Assembly: GCF_030388245.1 (NCBI RefSeq)
Contig: NZ_CP098362.1
Span: 186,001-250,000 of the forward strand
DNA from: Paracoccus sp. TOH
GTDB taxonomy: Bacteria > Pseudomonadota > Alphaproteobacteria > Rhodobacterales > Rhodobacteraceae
Direction of reading: 5' to 3'
DNA length: 64,000 bases
Part shown: one piece after another, positions 8,710-16,323 of the stretch
How the letters are laid out: the number at the start of each line of letters is the position of its first letter
Numbering within the stretch: the first letter of the stretch is position 1
Notes under the pieces: generated by a model
Seen by the model: only the letters and a program-made list of their open reading frames with translations
Databases searched by the model: none
Told to the model about the DNA's origin: nothing
Program-made: the position numbers and the translations under genes

Positions 8710-9437
8710 CCGGCGCCGCGGATGGTGCGGATCCGGCGCGGCTCGGGACCGCTGTCGCCGATCTTGCGGCGGATCTTGCCGATCATCACGTCGACCGAGC
8801 GGTCATAGGGCGACCAGTTGCGGCTGACGGTCAGGTCCAGCAGCTGGTCGCGGCTCAGCACCCGGCCGGGTCGCTGCGCCAGCACGCTGAGCAGGTTGAA
8901 TTCCTGCGTGGTCAAATCCTGCATTCCGCCCTGCGCGTCCCGCAGCACCCGGGCATCGAGGTCCAGCAGCCAGCCGTCGAAGCCGATCCGGCGCGTCTCG
9001 CCCTGCGGCCGGATCGCGGCACCGGGCAGGCGGCGCAGGATGGCACGGATGCGGGCCAGAAGCTCGCGCGGCTCGAAGGGTTTGACCAGGAAATCGTCGG
9101 CGCCGATCTCCAGCCCGACGATGCGGTCCAGCGCCTCCTGCCGGGCCGAGAGGAACAGGATGCCGATGTCGCGCTCTTTCTTCAGCTCGCGGGCCAGCGC
9201 ATAGCCGTCCTCGCGCCCCGGCAGGCCGACGTCCAGCACCACGAGGTCGAACGCCCTGCCCGACAGCGCCCGGCGCATCGCGGTCCCGTCATGCGCCGCT
9301 TCGACAAGATAGCCCTGTTCGGTGAAATAGCGGCACAGGAAGGTGCTGAGCTTGCGGTCATCCTCGACGAAGAGGATGCGCTGGGGCGGTTCCGTCTCGG
9401 GCGTGTGGACCGGCACGCCGGTCGGGTTGGGGATCAT
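8685..9437 (-). CDS. OmpR/PhoB-family response regulator
   Basis: About 250 aa. The receiver occupies residues ~20-135 with ED (26-27), phospho-acceptor D69 in LVVLDVGLP and lysine in FLVKPF. A winged-helix DNA-binding domain (~155-245) has LTTQEFNLLSVLAQRPGRVLSRDQLLDL, SVDVMIGKIRRKIG and IRTIRGAGYMF. The start is uncertain: an ATG at 9437 gives the shorter form used here, and an in-frame ATG at 9506 would add 23 residues; neither has a strong ribosome site. It lies convergent to the receiver-kinase hybrid and overlaps its end by 25 bases. Target promoters are unknown, with the formamidase operon the nearest candidate. Confidence 0.85.
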   Translation of the reverse strand: MIPNPTGVPVHTPETEPPQRILFVEDDRKLSTFLCRYFTEQGYLVEAAHDGTAMRRALSGRAFDLVVLDVGLPGREDGYALARELKKERDIGILFLSARQEALDRIVGLEIGADDFLVKPFEPRELLARIRAILRRLPGAAIRPQGETRRIGFDGWLLDLDARVLRDAQGGMQDLTTQEFNLLSVLAQRPGRVLSRDQLLDLTVSRNWSPYDRSVDVMIGKIRRKIGDSGPEPRRIRTIRGAGYMFSPEP

Positions 9438-9901
9438 GGCGGGCGTTCCGTCGGGCTTGGATGCAGGCGGTTCAAGCGTCGGGAAATCTGAAGATCTCCT
9501 CAACATAGCCGAGCAAAATCGGCCTTCATAGCCCCTCGCAGGGCCTTGGCGCTGTCCGCGAGATCCAGGCATATGCCTGAGAGGCGCGGCGATGGCGGGT
9601 CGCCGCCGCGATACCGCGGATTGCCGGGAACATGCCGGACGGACGGTGGCGGGCCGGAATGCCGTGCTGCCCAACCGGCCCGCATCTTCGGCGGCGGCTC
9701 GGGCGCGAAGATGTCGCCCGGCCGGGGACGGGCGCAGAGGAAAGGACAACCGCCTGCGCGACCCCGGCGTCGATGCAGGACGCCTGCAGCGCCGCCAGCC
9801 CAAGCCCCGCCAAACTGACAGGTTGCCCGGTGGCCTGTCGCTGGCTAATCTGTTCCGACTCCGTGATAACCCAATCAGGCCCTCATGGCCCTTGTGACAT
9901 C
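9438..9901. other. Intergenic region, no gene seen
   Basis: 464 bases between the divergent OmpR-type regulator and LuxR-type regulator genes. Open frames crossing it have arginine- and proline-rich composition without family motifs, so I see no real gene. It must hold both promoters, but I cannot place -35/-10 boxes with confidence. Confidence 0.4.
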
Positions 9902-10702
9902 ATGCGCGAGCTGATCGAATCGCCTCCGACGCGCAAGCGTCTGAAGGAGATCTTTCTCGATCGCTATCAGCGGCAGCAGCATCCGGCCGAGATGCTGAAC
10001 TGCGTCGCACACATGATCCTGGCCATCGACACGTCCGAGGAGATGGTGGTGGTCGCGCTGGAATATATCTCGCGCAGGCTTGGGGTCTGCCGGGGCGACC
10101 TGGGCTTTCCCACGCCGCGCGATCCGGTCTATGCACCGATCATCGTGCATTACAATGCCGGCTCCGATCCGCAGCGCTGCGATGGCGCGACCTATCGCAA
10201 CCACAGCCGGGTTTTCCGCCAGGCCTGGGCCCAGCCCGGCCCGGTCGCCTGCAACGATGTCGCATCGCATCCGCTGCTGGCCGACTGCCGCGAGGAGTTC
10301 ACCGCCATCGACAGCCGCTCGATTCTGTTCCAGCGCCTGTCCTTTGCGCATCGCGCGGTGGGGATGATGTGCCTGGACTATACCCACGACCCCCATGCCT
10401 GGACCGACGCGGACAAGGGTTTCGTGCGCGAGTTCACCGCCGACTTCCTGGGACCGCTGGCCGGGATCAGCCACCACTGGCATGGCAAGACCGCGGCACC
10501 GTCCAATGGCCCGGCGCGCCGGCCCTCGCTGGCCGAACTGCAGGCGATCCGGCTGGCCGCGCAGGGCCTGAGCTGCGACGAGATCGGCGCGCTGCTCGGC
10601 AAGTCCGCCCGCACCGTCGAGAACCAGTTGCGCAATGCCCGGATCGGCCTGCAGGCCGCGAACCGCGCCGAGCTGATCCGCAAATGCGAGGTCTGGCTTT
10701 AG
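9902..10702 (+). CDS. LuxR-family transcriptional regulator with N-terminal sensor domain
   Basis: 266 aa. The first ~190 residues look like a GAF-type ligand-binding domain. The C-terminal ~60 residues form a LuxR/FixJ helix-turn-helix (ELQAIRLAAQGLSCDEIGALLGKSARTVENQLRNARIGL). No receiver motif or autoinducer-binding signature is obvious. The ATG at 9902 lacks a clear Shine-Dalgarno; an in-frame GTG lies 48 bases upstream. It converges on the secreted-protein/cupin pair, with two perfect hairpins between the stops. Regulation of those neighbours is plausible but only inferred from position. Confidence 0.75.
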   Translation: MRELIESPPTRKRLKEIFLDRYQRQQHPAEMLNCVAHMILAIDTSEEMVVVALEYISRRLGVCRGDLGFPTPRDPVYAPIIVHYNAGSDPQRCDGATYRNHSRVFRQAWAQPGPVACNDVASHPLLADCREEFTAIDSRSILFQRLSFAHRAVGMMCLDYTHDPHAWTDADKGFVREFTADFLGPLAGISHHWHGKTAAPSNGPARRPSLAELQAIRLAAQGLSCDEIGALLGKSARTVENQLRNARIGLQAANRAELIRKCEVWL

Positions 10703-10730
10703 GCCCGGGCCGGAAGCGTCGGCCCGGGCC
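10702..10730. terminator. Hairpin after LuxR-type gene (11-bp stem)
   Basis: GGCCCGGGCCG (10702-10712) pairs perfectly with CGGCCCGGGCC (10720-10730) around a 7-base loop, starting on the last base of the LuxR-type stop codon. There is no T-tract, so it is a terminator-like or 3'-protecting hairpin rather than a classic intrinsic terminator. Confidence 0.55.
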
Positions 10731-10737
10731 ATGGCAC

Positions 10738-10760
10738 GATCCCGGGCTCAGCCCGGGATC
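10738..10760. terminator. Hairpin at 3' end of secreted-protein gene (10-bp stem)
   Basis: GATCCCGGGC (10738-10747) and GCCCGGGATC (10751-10760) form a perfect 10-bp stem with a 3-base loop that is the stop codon of the leftward gene. It sits 8 bases from the previous hairpin, so two convergent transcription units end in back-to-back stem-loops. No T-run follows. Confidence 0.5.
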
Positions 10761-12265
10761 GGCCGGCAGGAGGTGCTGGGAGCAGGCACCGCCACGCGAT
10801 AATCCTCGGAAGGCGCCGGCACCTCGGCATATTCGACCGGCGCCCCGGCAGTGGGATAGGTAAGGGTGATGGTCTCCGGCACGTCCATCTGCTGCGGGTT
10901 CGTGATGCCGCGCGCCACGTTATAGGGATCGGTGAACGTCCCGTAGGTGCCGGGCTGCACGGTATATTGCACCTGCCTGGTCCCCACCCCGGCATTGGCC
11001 AGGTATTTGTGCGGGTCGTTCCAGTCGCGGCCGTCCAGATTGGCATAGAATTTCAGGTCGACCAGCACCGCGTCGCAAAGCGGCGTGACCTCCTCGTATT
11101 GCGTCGGCCAGCCGCTGCCGCCGCTGGTGTCGGGATAGCGGCCCCAGTCGCCGCCCTTCAGCGGGCAGGCGCCGCCGGCACCGAAGGCCGCGCGGTTCGG
11201 GTGATGCACACCGTAAAGCGGCAGGCCGACCGCATCGGCAATCTCGCCGCCTTCCAGATGGAAGCGCGGGGCAAGCGTCACCTCGGTCTTCAGCCCGTCC
11301 TTGTCGGGCAGGTCGTTCCAATAGGCGCCGTCCGGGCGGACATAGCGGAAGTCCGCATTGTCCGGATTGTCGAACACCGCCATCAGGAACAGATAGGGCT
11401 TGTTGAAGAACGGCCGCTCGACCAGGTAATATTCCGCCTGCATGCGGCCGGCATCGACGGGCTTCCAGTCGACATGCAGCGCGTCCTGCCCCGGCTGGCC
11501 GACATTCACCCAGGAACGCGCATCCGGGAACTGCGTCAGTTGCAGCACCCGGGTGTAGTTTTCCCTGATGTCCAGCCCGGCGCGCTTGCCCAGCGGCCCG
11601 ACCTGGTTGGCGCCGGGCTGCGAGAAGGCGAAATCCATGGCCAGCCGGGCATAGGGGAAATCGTTCTCGGACATGGTGCAGTAGAAATTGGGCAGGTCGA
11701 TGGGCACATGCCCGGCATACCGGCCCTCGTATTTCGGATGCGTCACCGGCAGGTCGACGAAGGTCAGCCGGCCCTCGGCATCGACCTGCTGATCGGGATA
11801 GCGATAGCCGTCCCAGCCCTCGCTGGGCAGATAGGAGGCGTAGTCCTGGCGCACGGCCTCCAGGTTTTCGGGCGCCAGCGGATCGGCGCCGGGGGCCAGG
11901 CCCTTGGCGCCGGGCTTGAGATATTCGCGGATGGTGCCGTTTTCCTGCACCCGCCACAGCCCATGCTTGCCCTCGCCGATCATCGTCAGCACCTGCTCGG
12001 CGACGGTGACGAAGCGATAGGTGTAGTTGGTGCTCATGTAGCCGATATAGACCGGCAGATGCGGGATCTGCGAATGGGTCCGCGACGGCCGGCCGGTACC
12101 GAGCAGCTTCGACTGCCCGTCATCGGCCTTGATCGACTGGTCGGCGGTATAGAAGAACGGGTCGCCCTGCGTCAGGTCGCCCAGGTTGAGCCTTTCCTCG
12201 GCAGCGGCCGCGCCCGCGATCAGCGCGACCGCCACGGGGATCATCCCCGTGCTGATCTTTTTCAT
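10748..12265 (-). CDS. Secreted protein of unknown function (signal peptide)
   Basis: 505 aa. The N-terminus (Met-Lys-Lys, hydrophobic core, AGAAAAEE) is a standard Sec signal peptide with cleavage expected around residue 22-24, so the mature protein is periplasmic or exported. The mature part is rich in aromatic residues, prolines and aspartates, has no membrane helix, and contains at least three cysteines (TMSEN-region FYC, GGACPL, TPLC). I do not recognise a family. A GGGGAGG site precedes the ATG. It is followed upstream in the same direction by a secreted cupin gene (27-base gap), suggesting a two-gene operon exported to the periplasm, and faces a LuxR-type regulator. Confidence 0.6.
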   Translation of the reverse strand: MKKISTGMIPVAVALIAGAAAAEERLNLGDLTQGDPFFYTADQSIKADDGQSKLLGTGRPSRTHSQIPHLPVYIGYMSTNYTYRFVTVAEQVLTMIGEGKHGLWRVQENGTIREYLKPGAKGLAPGADPLAPENLEAVRQDYASYLPSEGWDGYRYPDQQVDAEGRLTFVDLPVTHPKYEGRYAGHVPIDLPNFYCTMSENDFPYARLAMDFAFSQPGANQVGPLGKRAGLDIRENYTRVLQLTQFPDARSWVNVGQPGQDALHVDWKPVDAGRMQAEYYLVERPFFNKPYLFLMAVFDNPDNADFRYVRPDGAYWNDLPDKDGLKTEVTLAPRFHLEGGEIADAVGLPLYGVHHPNRAAFGAGGACPLKGGDWGRYPDTSGGSGWPTQYEEVTPLCDAVLVDLKFYANLDGRDWNDPHKYLANAGVGTRQVQYTVQPGTYGTFTDPYNVARGITNPQQMDVPETITLTYPTAGAPVEYAEVPAPSEDYRVAVPAPSTSCRPIPG

Positions 12266-12292
12266 TTTTTCCTCCCCTTTCCGATCCCGCGC

Positions 12293-12727
12293 CTAGGCGG
12301 TGTCGCGCAGGCGTGCGCCGCAGACGTAAGCCTTGCCGGCGGTCTTGGTGGTGAATGTCACCTTGGCGCCCTTGGGCAGCAGAAGCACATCGCCCGCGGT
12401 CGCGTCGAAGCTGTTCGTGCCATCCGAAACCGTGATCTCCCCTTCCAGGATCAGCTTGGTCTCGTCGTAATCATAAGTATAGACCAGCGGCTCGGCCGAG
12501 GCTTCCAGCCGGAAGAAGCCGCAGGTGATCGGCTTGTCGGGATTGTCCGAACCGACCACGTCCTGAAGGAAGGCGTTCACGCCGGGCGTCTCCATGGGCG
12601 CGATCTCCATCGACTGGGCATCGTCGATATGGGTGATCTGGGCAGCGTCCTCGGCGCTGACCATGCCGCCCAGCCACATCGACACGGTCGCGATGGCCAT
12701 ACCCGCAGCCCGAGTGAATTGCGTCAT
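12293..12727 (-). CDS. Periplasmic cupin-domain protein (EutQ-like)
   Basis: 144 aa. A signal peptide (MTQFTRAAGMAIATVSMWLGG..SA) precedes a single cupin fold: LVYTYDYDETKLILEGEITVSDG and a second motif near DVLLLPKGAKVTFTT. The usual metal-binding histidines of the cupin motif are largely replaced by acidic residues, as in EutQ-like cupins, so metal-dependent catalysis is doubtful. GGAGGAGAGC precedes the ATG; an ATG seven codons upstream is possible but less well placed. It is probably co-expressed with the 505-aa secreted protein downstream. Function is unknown. Confidence 0.7.
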   Translation of the reverse strand: MTQFTRAAGMAIATVSMWLGGMVSAEDAAQITHIDDAQSMEIAPMETPGVNAFLQDVVGSDNPDKPITCGFFRLEASAEPLVYTYDYDETKLILEGEITVSDGTNSFDATAGDVLLLPKGAKVTFTTKTAGKAYVCGARLRDTA

Positions 12728-13221
12728 CTTGCTCTCCTCCTGCATGACGTTTCCGGGCTTCAGACTAACATCGGCGCGCCGCCCCCCGCATGACAGAGAA
12801 CCCCTAATCCGAAACGGTGATCCCGGGGGAAGCATCGGCCGGCGGTGAAGGCGCGCGCCGGAACATGGCCGCACCGGCCCGAGGTTTTTCCTCGGCAACC
12901 GAAACGGGGGCCGCCGTGACGGACGCATGATTCTGCCATCCGCTGCCCCGAGATCCAGCGTCGGGGCGATTCCCGCTCCGGCCTGGCCGACGGTCGAGGT
13001 GACCGAGGTGCAGACCGGCCCGATGCGACAATGGCGCAACGGGCGCGGCTGTGCGGCCGGCTTCTGGACATGTCCCCGCCGGGCATGCCGGCGACCGCGC
13101 CGAAATCCCGCGAAAGACCCTTGCAGGGCGCGGCATAGGGCATCGCGGTTTCGGGGTTGACCCGTCCCTTGCCGGCGGAAACCTTGCGGGGGTGGATTCG
13201 TCACCGCCCGCAGGAGAGCCC
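12728..13221. other. Intergenic region between divergent cupin and chaC genes
   Basis: 494 bases, GC-rich, with no open frame that has plausible protein composition or a recognisable motif. It should contain the promoters of the leftward secreted-protein operon and of chaC. No operator-like palindrome stood out. Confidence 0.4.
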
Positions 13222-13923
13222 ATGACCACTTGCCGCCCCATCGCGCTGTCCGACGATCATGTCGCCCGCGTGGCCGCGGCCGAGGGACCGCTGCACGACC
13301 CGCGCTGGCGGATGCTCGAGGATGACGATCTGGACCTTCTGGCCGACCGGCTGACGCGCGGGCGGCCGCGGCCGATCCCAGTCTTCGCCTATGGCTCGCT
13401 GATCTGGAACCCCGGCTTTGCCGTCGGCGCCCGCCGCCGCGCCACCGCGCTTGGCTGGCATCGCAGCTTCTCGATCTCGCTCGAACATTTCCGCGGCACC
13501 CCGGACCGGCCGGGGCTGATGCTCGCCCTTGCCTCGGGCGGCTGCTGCGACGGGTTGGTGCTGGACATCGCCCCGGGAACCGAGACGCAATCGCTGCGCG
13601 CCATCCTGCGGCGCGAGCTGGTCGCCCATGAACTCGCGGCCAATGCCTGCTGGATCGAGGTCGAGACCGAACGCGGGCGCGAACCGGCCCTGACCTTCTA
13701 TGCCGATCCGGTCGGCACGCAGCTTGCCGAACTGACCGTCGAGGAACAGGCCCGGCGGCTGGCCCGTGCGGCCGGGGCGGCCGGGTCCGGCGCGGAATAC
13801 CTGCTGCGCACGGTCCGGGGTCTGGCGGAACACGGCATCCATGACGATTACATCTGGACGCTGCAGCAACTGGTGGCCGAGGAAATAGATGCGGCACCGG
13901 GCAAGGCCCGGCGCGGCGAATGA
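13222..13923 (+). CDS. chaC: Gamma-glutamylcyclotransferase ChaC
   Basis: 233 aa. The glycine-rich nucleotide-like motif FAYGSLIWNPG (YGSL at residues 57-60) and the following RRRATALGWHRSF and SLEHFRGTPDRPGL are diagnostic of the ChaC/GGCT fold. The family cleaves glutathione to 5-oxoproline and Cys-Gly; the older name, cation transport regulator, comes from its location in E. coli. CAGGAGAG lies six bases before the ATG. The gene stands alone, with a convergent DCC-family gene 43 bases after its stop. Confidence 0.9.
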   Translation: MTTCRPIALSDDHVARVAAAEGPLHDPRWRMLEDDDLDLLADRLTRGRPRPIPVFAYGSLIWNPGFAVGARRRATALGWHRSFSISLEHFRGTPDRPGLMLALASGGCCDGLVLDIAPGTETQSLRAILRRELVAHELAANACWIEVETERGREPALTFYADPVGTQLAELTVEEQARRLARAAGAAGSGAEYLLRTVRGLAEHGIHDDYIWTLQQLVAEEIDAAPGKARRGE

Positions 13924-13966
13924 CGGCCGGCTCCCGGCCCTCCTTGCTCCTCCGGGGCGGAGACCG

Positions 13967-14422
13967 TCAGCGAAGCAGTCGCCGCTGGAAGGCCGGATCG
14001 GGCAGGGCGCACATGTCCGACCTGCCGAACAGCCGGTAACGGTTGCGCGCGACGCGCCGGTAAAGCCAGTTGCGCAGCCCGCGCGGCAGCAGGCGCAGCG
14101 GCGCGGCCAGCCGGCCGGCTCCGCCCAGCCGCCGCCCGGCATGGATCAGCGCGTCGCAATCGGAATGGGCGATGCCATCCTCGATGAACAGCCAGCTCGG
14201 GGGATCTTCCGCATCCAGCCCGTAATGCCGCAGCAGCGCCGCCCCGAGCGGCGTCTGGACCGGACATATCCGCACGTCTCCCGAGCGGTCCATACGATGG
14301 ATCATCCGCGCCCCCCAACTGCAAAGCGCGCATTCCGCATCCATCACGGCCAGCGGTGCGGAATCGTCGAAGCCCGGCACCAGCGGGTCGTCGCGAAAGG
14401 AATGGGAACGGGCCGCGGTCAT
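13967..14422 (-). CDS. DCC-family thiol-disulfide oxidoreductase-like protein
   Basis: 151 aa. The motif DAECALC (C31 and C34) near the N-terminus is the D-x-x-C-x-x-C signature of the DCC (DUF393) family, and the C-terminal NWLYRRVARNRYRLFGR is also typical. A thiol-redox role is usually assumed from the CxxC, but substrates are mostly unknown. The start at 14422 places the conserved region ~25 residues in; an upstream ATG at 14527 would run through the terminator of the neighbouring gene and is rejected. Confidence 0.8.
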   Translation of the reverse strand: MTAARSHSFRDDPLVPGFDDSAPLAVMDAECALCSWGARMIHRMDRSGDVRICPVQTPLGAALLRHYGLDAEDPPSWLFIEDGIAHSDCDALIHAGRRLGGAGRLAAPLRLLPRGLRNWLYRRVARNRYRLFGRSDMCALPDPAFQRRLLR

Positions 14423-14510
14423 GCCGCCAGCATCAGGCAAGGGCGGCGGCCGGGCAAGCCCAATCGCCCGCCGGCGGGCGATCTGCGCCCGGGCCGGGCC
14501 GGCGGACATG

Positions 14511-14538
14511 AAAAAACCCCGAGGCATCGCCGCGGGGT
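14511..14538 (-). terminator. Intrinsic terminator of the DUF1127 gene
   Basis: Read on the minus strand, CCCCGCGG, a 5-base loop and CCTCGGGG form a stem with one mismatch, followed directly by TTTTTTC. It lies ~20 bases past the DUF1127 stop, a classic Rho-independent terminator. Confidence 0.85.
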
Positions 14539-14559
14539 CCGTTCATCGCCGGCTACGCC

Positions 14560-14754
14560 TCAGGCGCGGCGGGCAATCCGCTCGATATCGCCGCGGGTCA
14601 GGCCGATATCGTCAAGCTCGCGATCGGTCAGCAGGTTCAGCTCGCGGCGGGTGATGCGGGCGTTGTTCCAGCCGGCAACCGTGGCGGTCACACGCGCAAC
14701 GATGCGGCCCAAGCCACCGGCAGCGGGGTTATGGCTCATTTCGACAGCGGACAT
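14560..14754 (-). CDS. DUF1127-domain small protein
   Basis: 64 aa. The C-terminal part WNNARITRRELNLLTDRELDDIGLTRGDIERIA is the DUF1127 (YjiS-like) motif. Some alphaproteobacterial members of the family are small regulators with RNA-binding or phosphate/carbon-related roles, but no function can be assigned here. AAGGTG sits seven bases before the ATG. The gene has its own intrinsic terminator and stands as a single-gene unit divergent from the riboswitch-controlled transporter. Confidence 0.85.
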   Translation of the reverse strand: MSAVEMSHNPAAGGLGRIVARVTATVAGWNNARITRRELNLLTDRELDDIGLTRGDIERIARRA

Positions 14755-14959
14755 CTTGGCACCTTTTTCATCTTGCCCGTTCAGCGGGCCTGTTTCGGAC
14801 AGGACGGATATAGGCCGCGACAGCCGGCGGCAGTAGCCATGCCCGTGGCAAACCCGCCATGCGTTCTGCGCTGCAGCATGAGCGGCGGGCGGGAAGCCGC
14901 ACGGCGGTTCGGCGGACGATACGGCTTGCCATCGGCCGGCGGGCGGGCTAGTCCGACAT

Positions 14960-15131
14960 CGTCGGTTTCCGCAAGGAATTGAAAGGGAATCCGCCGCCGG
15001 ACCTGTCCGGCGAACCGGAACTGCCCCCGCAACTGTAGGCGGCAAGGGATTTCGCGACGACGCCACTGTGGCAACCGCCATGGGAAGGCCGCGACGCCCC
15101 GATGACCCGCCAGTCAGGAGACCTGCCGACG
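14960..15131 (+). promoter_or_regulatory. Cobalamin riboswitch
   Basis: The conserved core is clear: AACTGCCCCCGCAACTGT (15018-15035), GCCACTGTGG then GGGAAGG (about 15063-15088), and the B12-box GATGACCCG ... AGTCAGGAGACCTGCC (about 15100-15127). Closing stem P1 is CGTCGG (14960-14965) with CCGACG (15126-15131). Cobalamin riboswitches bind adenosyl- or methyl-cobalamin and switch off downstream expression. The regulated genes are the ABC importer at 15313-18142. About 180 bases separate the aptamer end from the first certain start codon, which is long for direct ribosome-site occlusion. Confidence 0.93.
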
Positions 15132-15176
15132 TCAATCTCAACCCAGCCCGGGCGGGGTGCCCGGGGAGGTGCCGGA

Positions 15177-15331
15177 TGAATTTTGCCCCGAGGTGCCTTG
15201 CCGCACCGGTTCCAGCCAGCCGCCGCGACCGCCTTCGGGGCGGGGCGCCGGCCGGTCTTGGGCCGCGCTCTCCCCTCCTGTCTTCGGCTGCCGTCATCAT
15301 CGGAGACATGCCATGTTCGTCCGCTTCCTGA
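15177..15331 (+). CDS. Possible short leader ORF after the riboswitch
   Basis: A 51-codon frame starts at an ATG eight bases after GGGGAGGTG and runs into the first transporter gene, overlapping its start by 19 bases. The predicted peptide is basic and has no known motif, so its value may be translational coupling rather than a product. Its ribosome site lies ~35 bases after the aptamer, a better position for occlusion than the start at 15313. It could equally be a chance frame in GC-rich DNA. Confidence 0.25.
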
Positions 15332-16323
15332 CCGCCGCGCTGCTTTGCGCGACCGGCTTCGCGCCGCCCGTCACAGCCGGGGCGCAATACCCGCTGAAGC
15401 TGCAGAATTGCGGGGTCGATCTGACCTTCGACCAGGCGCCCGACAGCGCCGTCACCCTGGGTCAGGCCGCGACCGAGATCCTGTATTCGCTGGGACTGGC
15501 CGAGAAGGTGACCGCCACCTCGGTCTGGTTCACCGAAGTCCTGCCCGAATTTCGCGACACGAATGCCGGGATCGAGCGGCTGGCCGACAACGACCCGAGC
15601 TTCGAATCGGTGGTGGCGAGGAAGCCCGGCCTCGTCGCCGCGCAATACGAATGGCATGTCGGCCCGCAGGGCATCGTCGCCACGCGCGAACAATTCGCCG
15701 ATGTCGGCATCCCGACCTATGTCCTGCCCGCCGACTGCTGGCACAAGGACAATGCCAGCGGCTCTGACGGCACCCGCTCGACCATGTTCGAGATGCAGTC
15801 GGTCTATGCCGGCGTCAACGAGCTGGGCCGCATCTTCGACGTGCCCGAGCGGGCCGAGGCGCTGGTGGCGCAGCTGCAGGCGCGCGAGGCGGCGGCCAGC
15901 GACAAGGCGAAGGCGCTGAACCTGCAGGACGCCTCGGCGGTATTCTGGTTCTCCTCGGCGGAAATGGATGTCGATCCTTATGTCGCCGGGCGCAAGGGAC
16001 CGCCCGGCTACCTGATGGCGAAGCTGGGGCTGAGAAACATCGTCGAAAGCGACGAGGAATGGCCGGCCATCAGCTGGGAGACCATCGCGCGGGCCAACCC
16101 GTCGATCATCGTCATCGCCCGGATGGACCGTCGCCGGTACGAGGCCGACGATCACGAGAAGAAGATCGCCTTCCTGAAATCCGATCCGGTCACCCGCCAG
16201 ATGGATGCGGTCGAAAACGACAGGATCGTGATCCTGGACGCCCATGCGATGGATCCCTCGATCCGCAACATCGCCGCGCTCGAGACGCTGGCCGCGGCGC
16301 TGCCGGTGCTTGGGCTGCGATGA
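15313..16323 (+). CDS. ABC transporter periplasmic substrate-binding protein, riboswitch-linked (BtuF/FepB family)
   Basis: 336 aa. A signal peptide (MFVRFLTAALLCATGFAPPVTA) precedes a class III binding-protein fold: DLTFDQAPDSAVTLGQAATEILYSLGL at the start and IRNIAALETLAAALPVLGL at the end. Relatives are labelled iron-siderophore or 'putative F420-0' binding proteins, but control by a cobalamin riboswitch argues for a corrinoid or cobalt-related substrate. The gene is the first of three overlapping genes (ATGA junctions) encoding a complete importer. No TonB receptor is encoded beside it. Confidence 0.82.
   Translation: MFVRFLTAALLCATGFAPPVTAGAQYPLKLQNCGVDLTFDQAPDSAVTLGQAATEILYSLGLAEKVTATSVWFTEVLPEFRDTNAGIERLADNDPSFESVVARKPGLVAAQYEWHVGPQGIVATREQFADVGIPTYVLPADCWHKDNASGSDGTRSTMFEMQSVYAGVNELGRIFDVPERAEALVAQLQAREAAASDKAKALNLQDASAVFWFSSAEMDVDPYVAGRKGPPGYLMAKLGLRNIVESDEEWPAISWETIARANPSIIVIARMDRRRYEADDHEKKIAFLKSDPVTRQMDAVENDRIVILDAHAMDPSIRNIAALETLAAALPVLGLR

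Noticed and set aside
9902..10702. Quorum-sensing (autoinducer-binding) LuxR with a partner synthase
   Set aside because: The N-terminal domain lacks autoinducer-binding signature residues and no LuxI-type gene is nearby.
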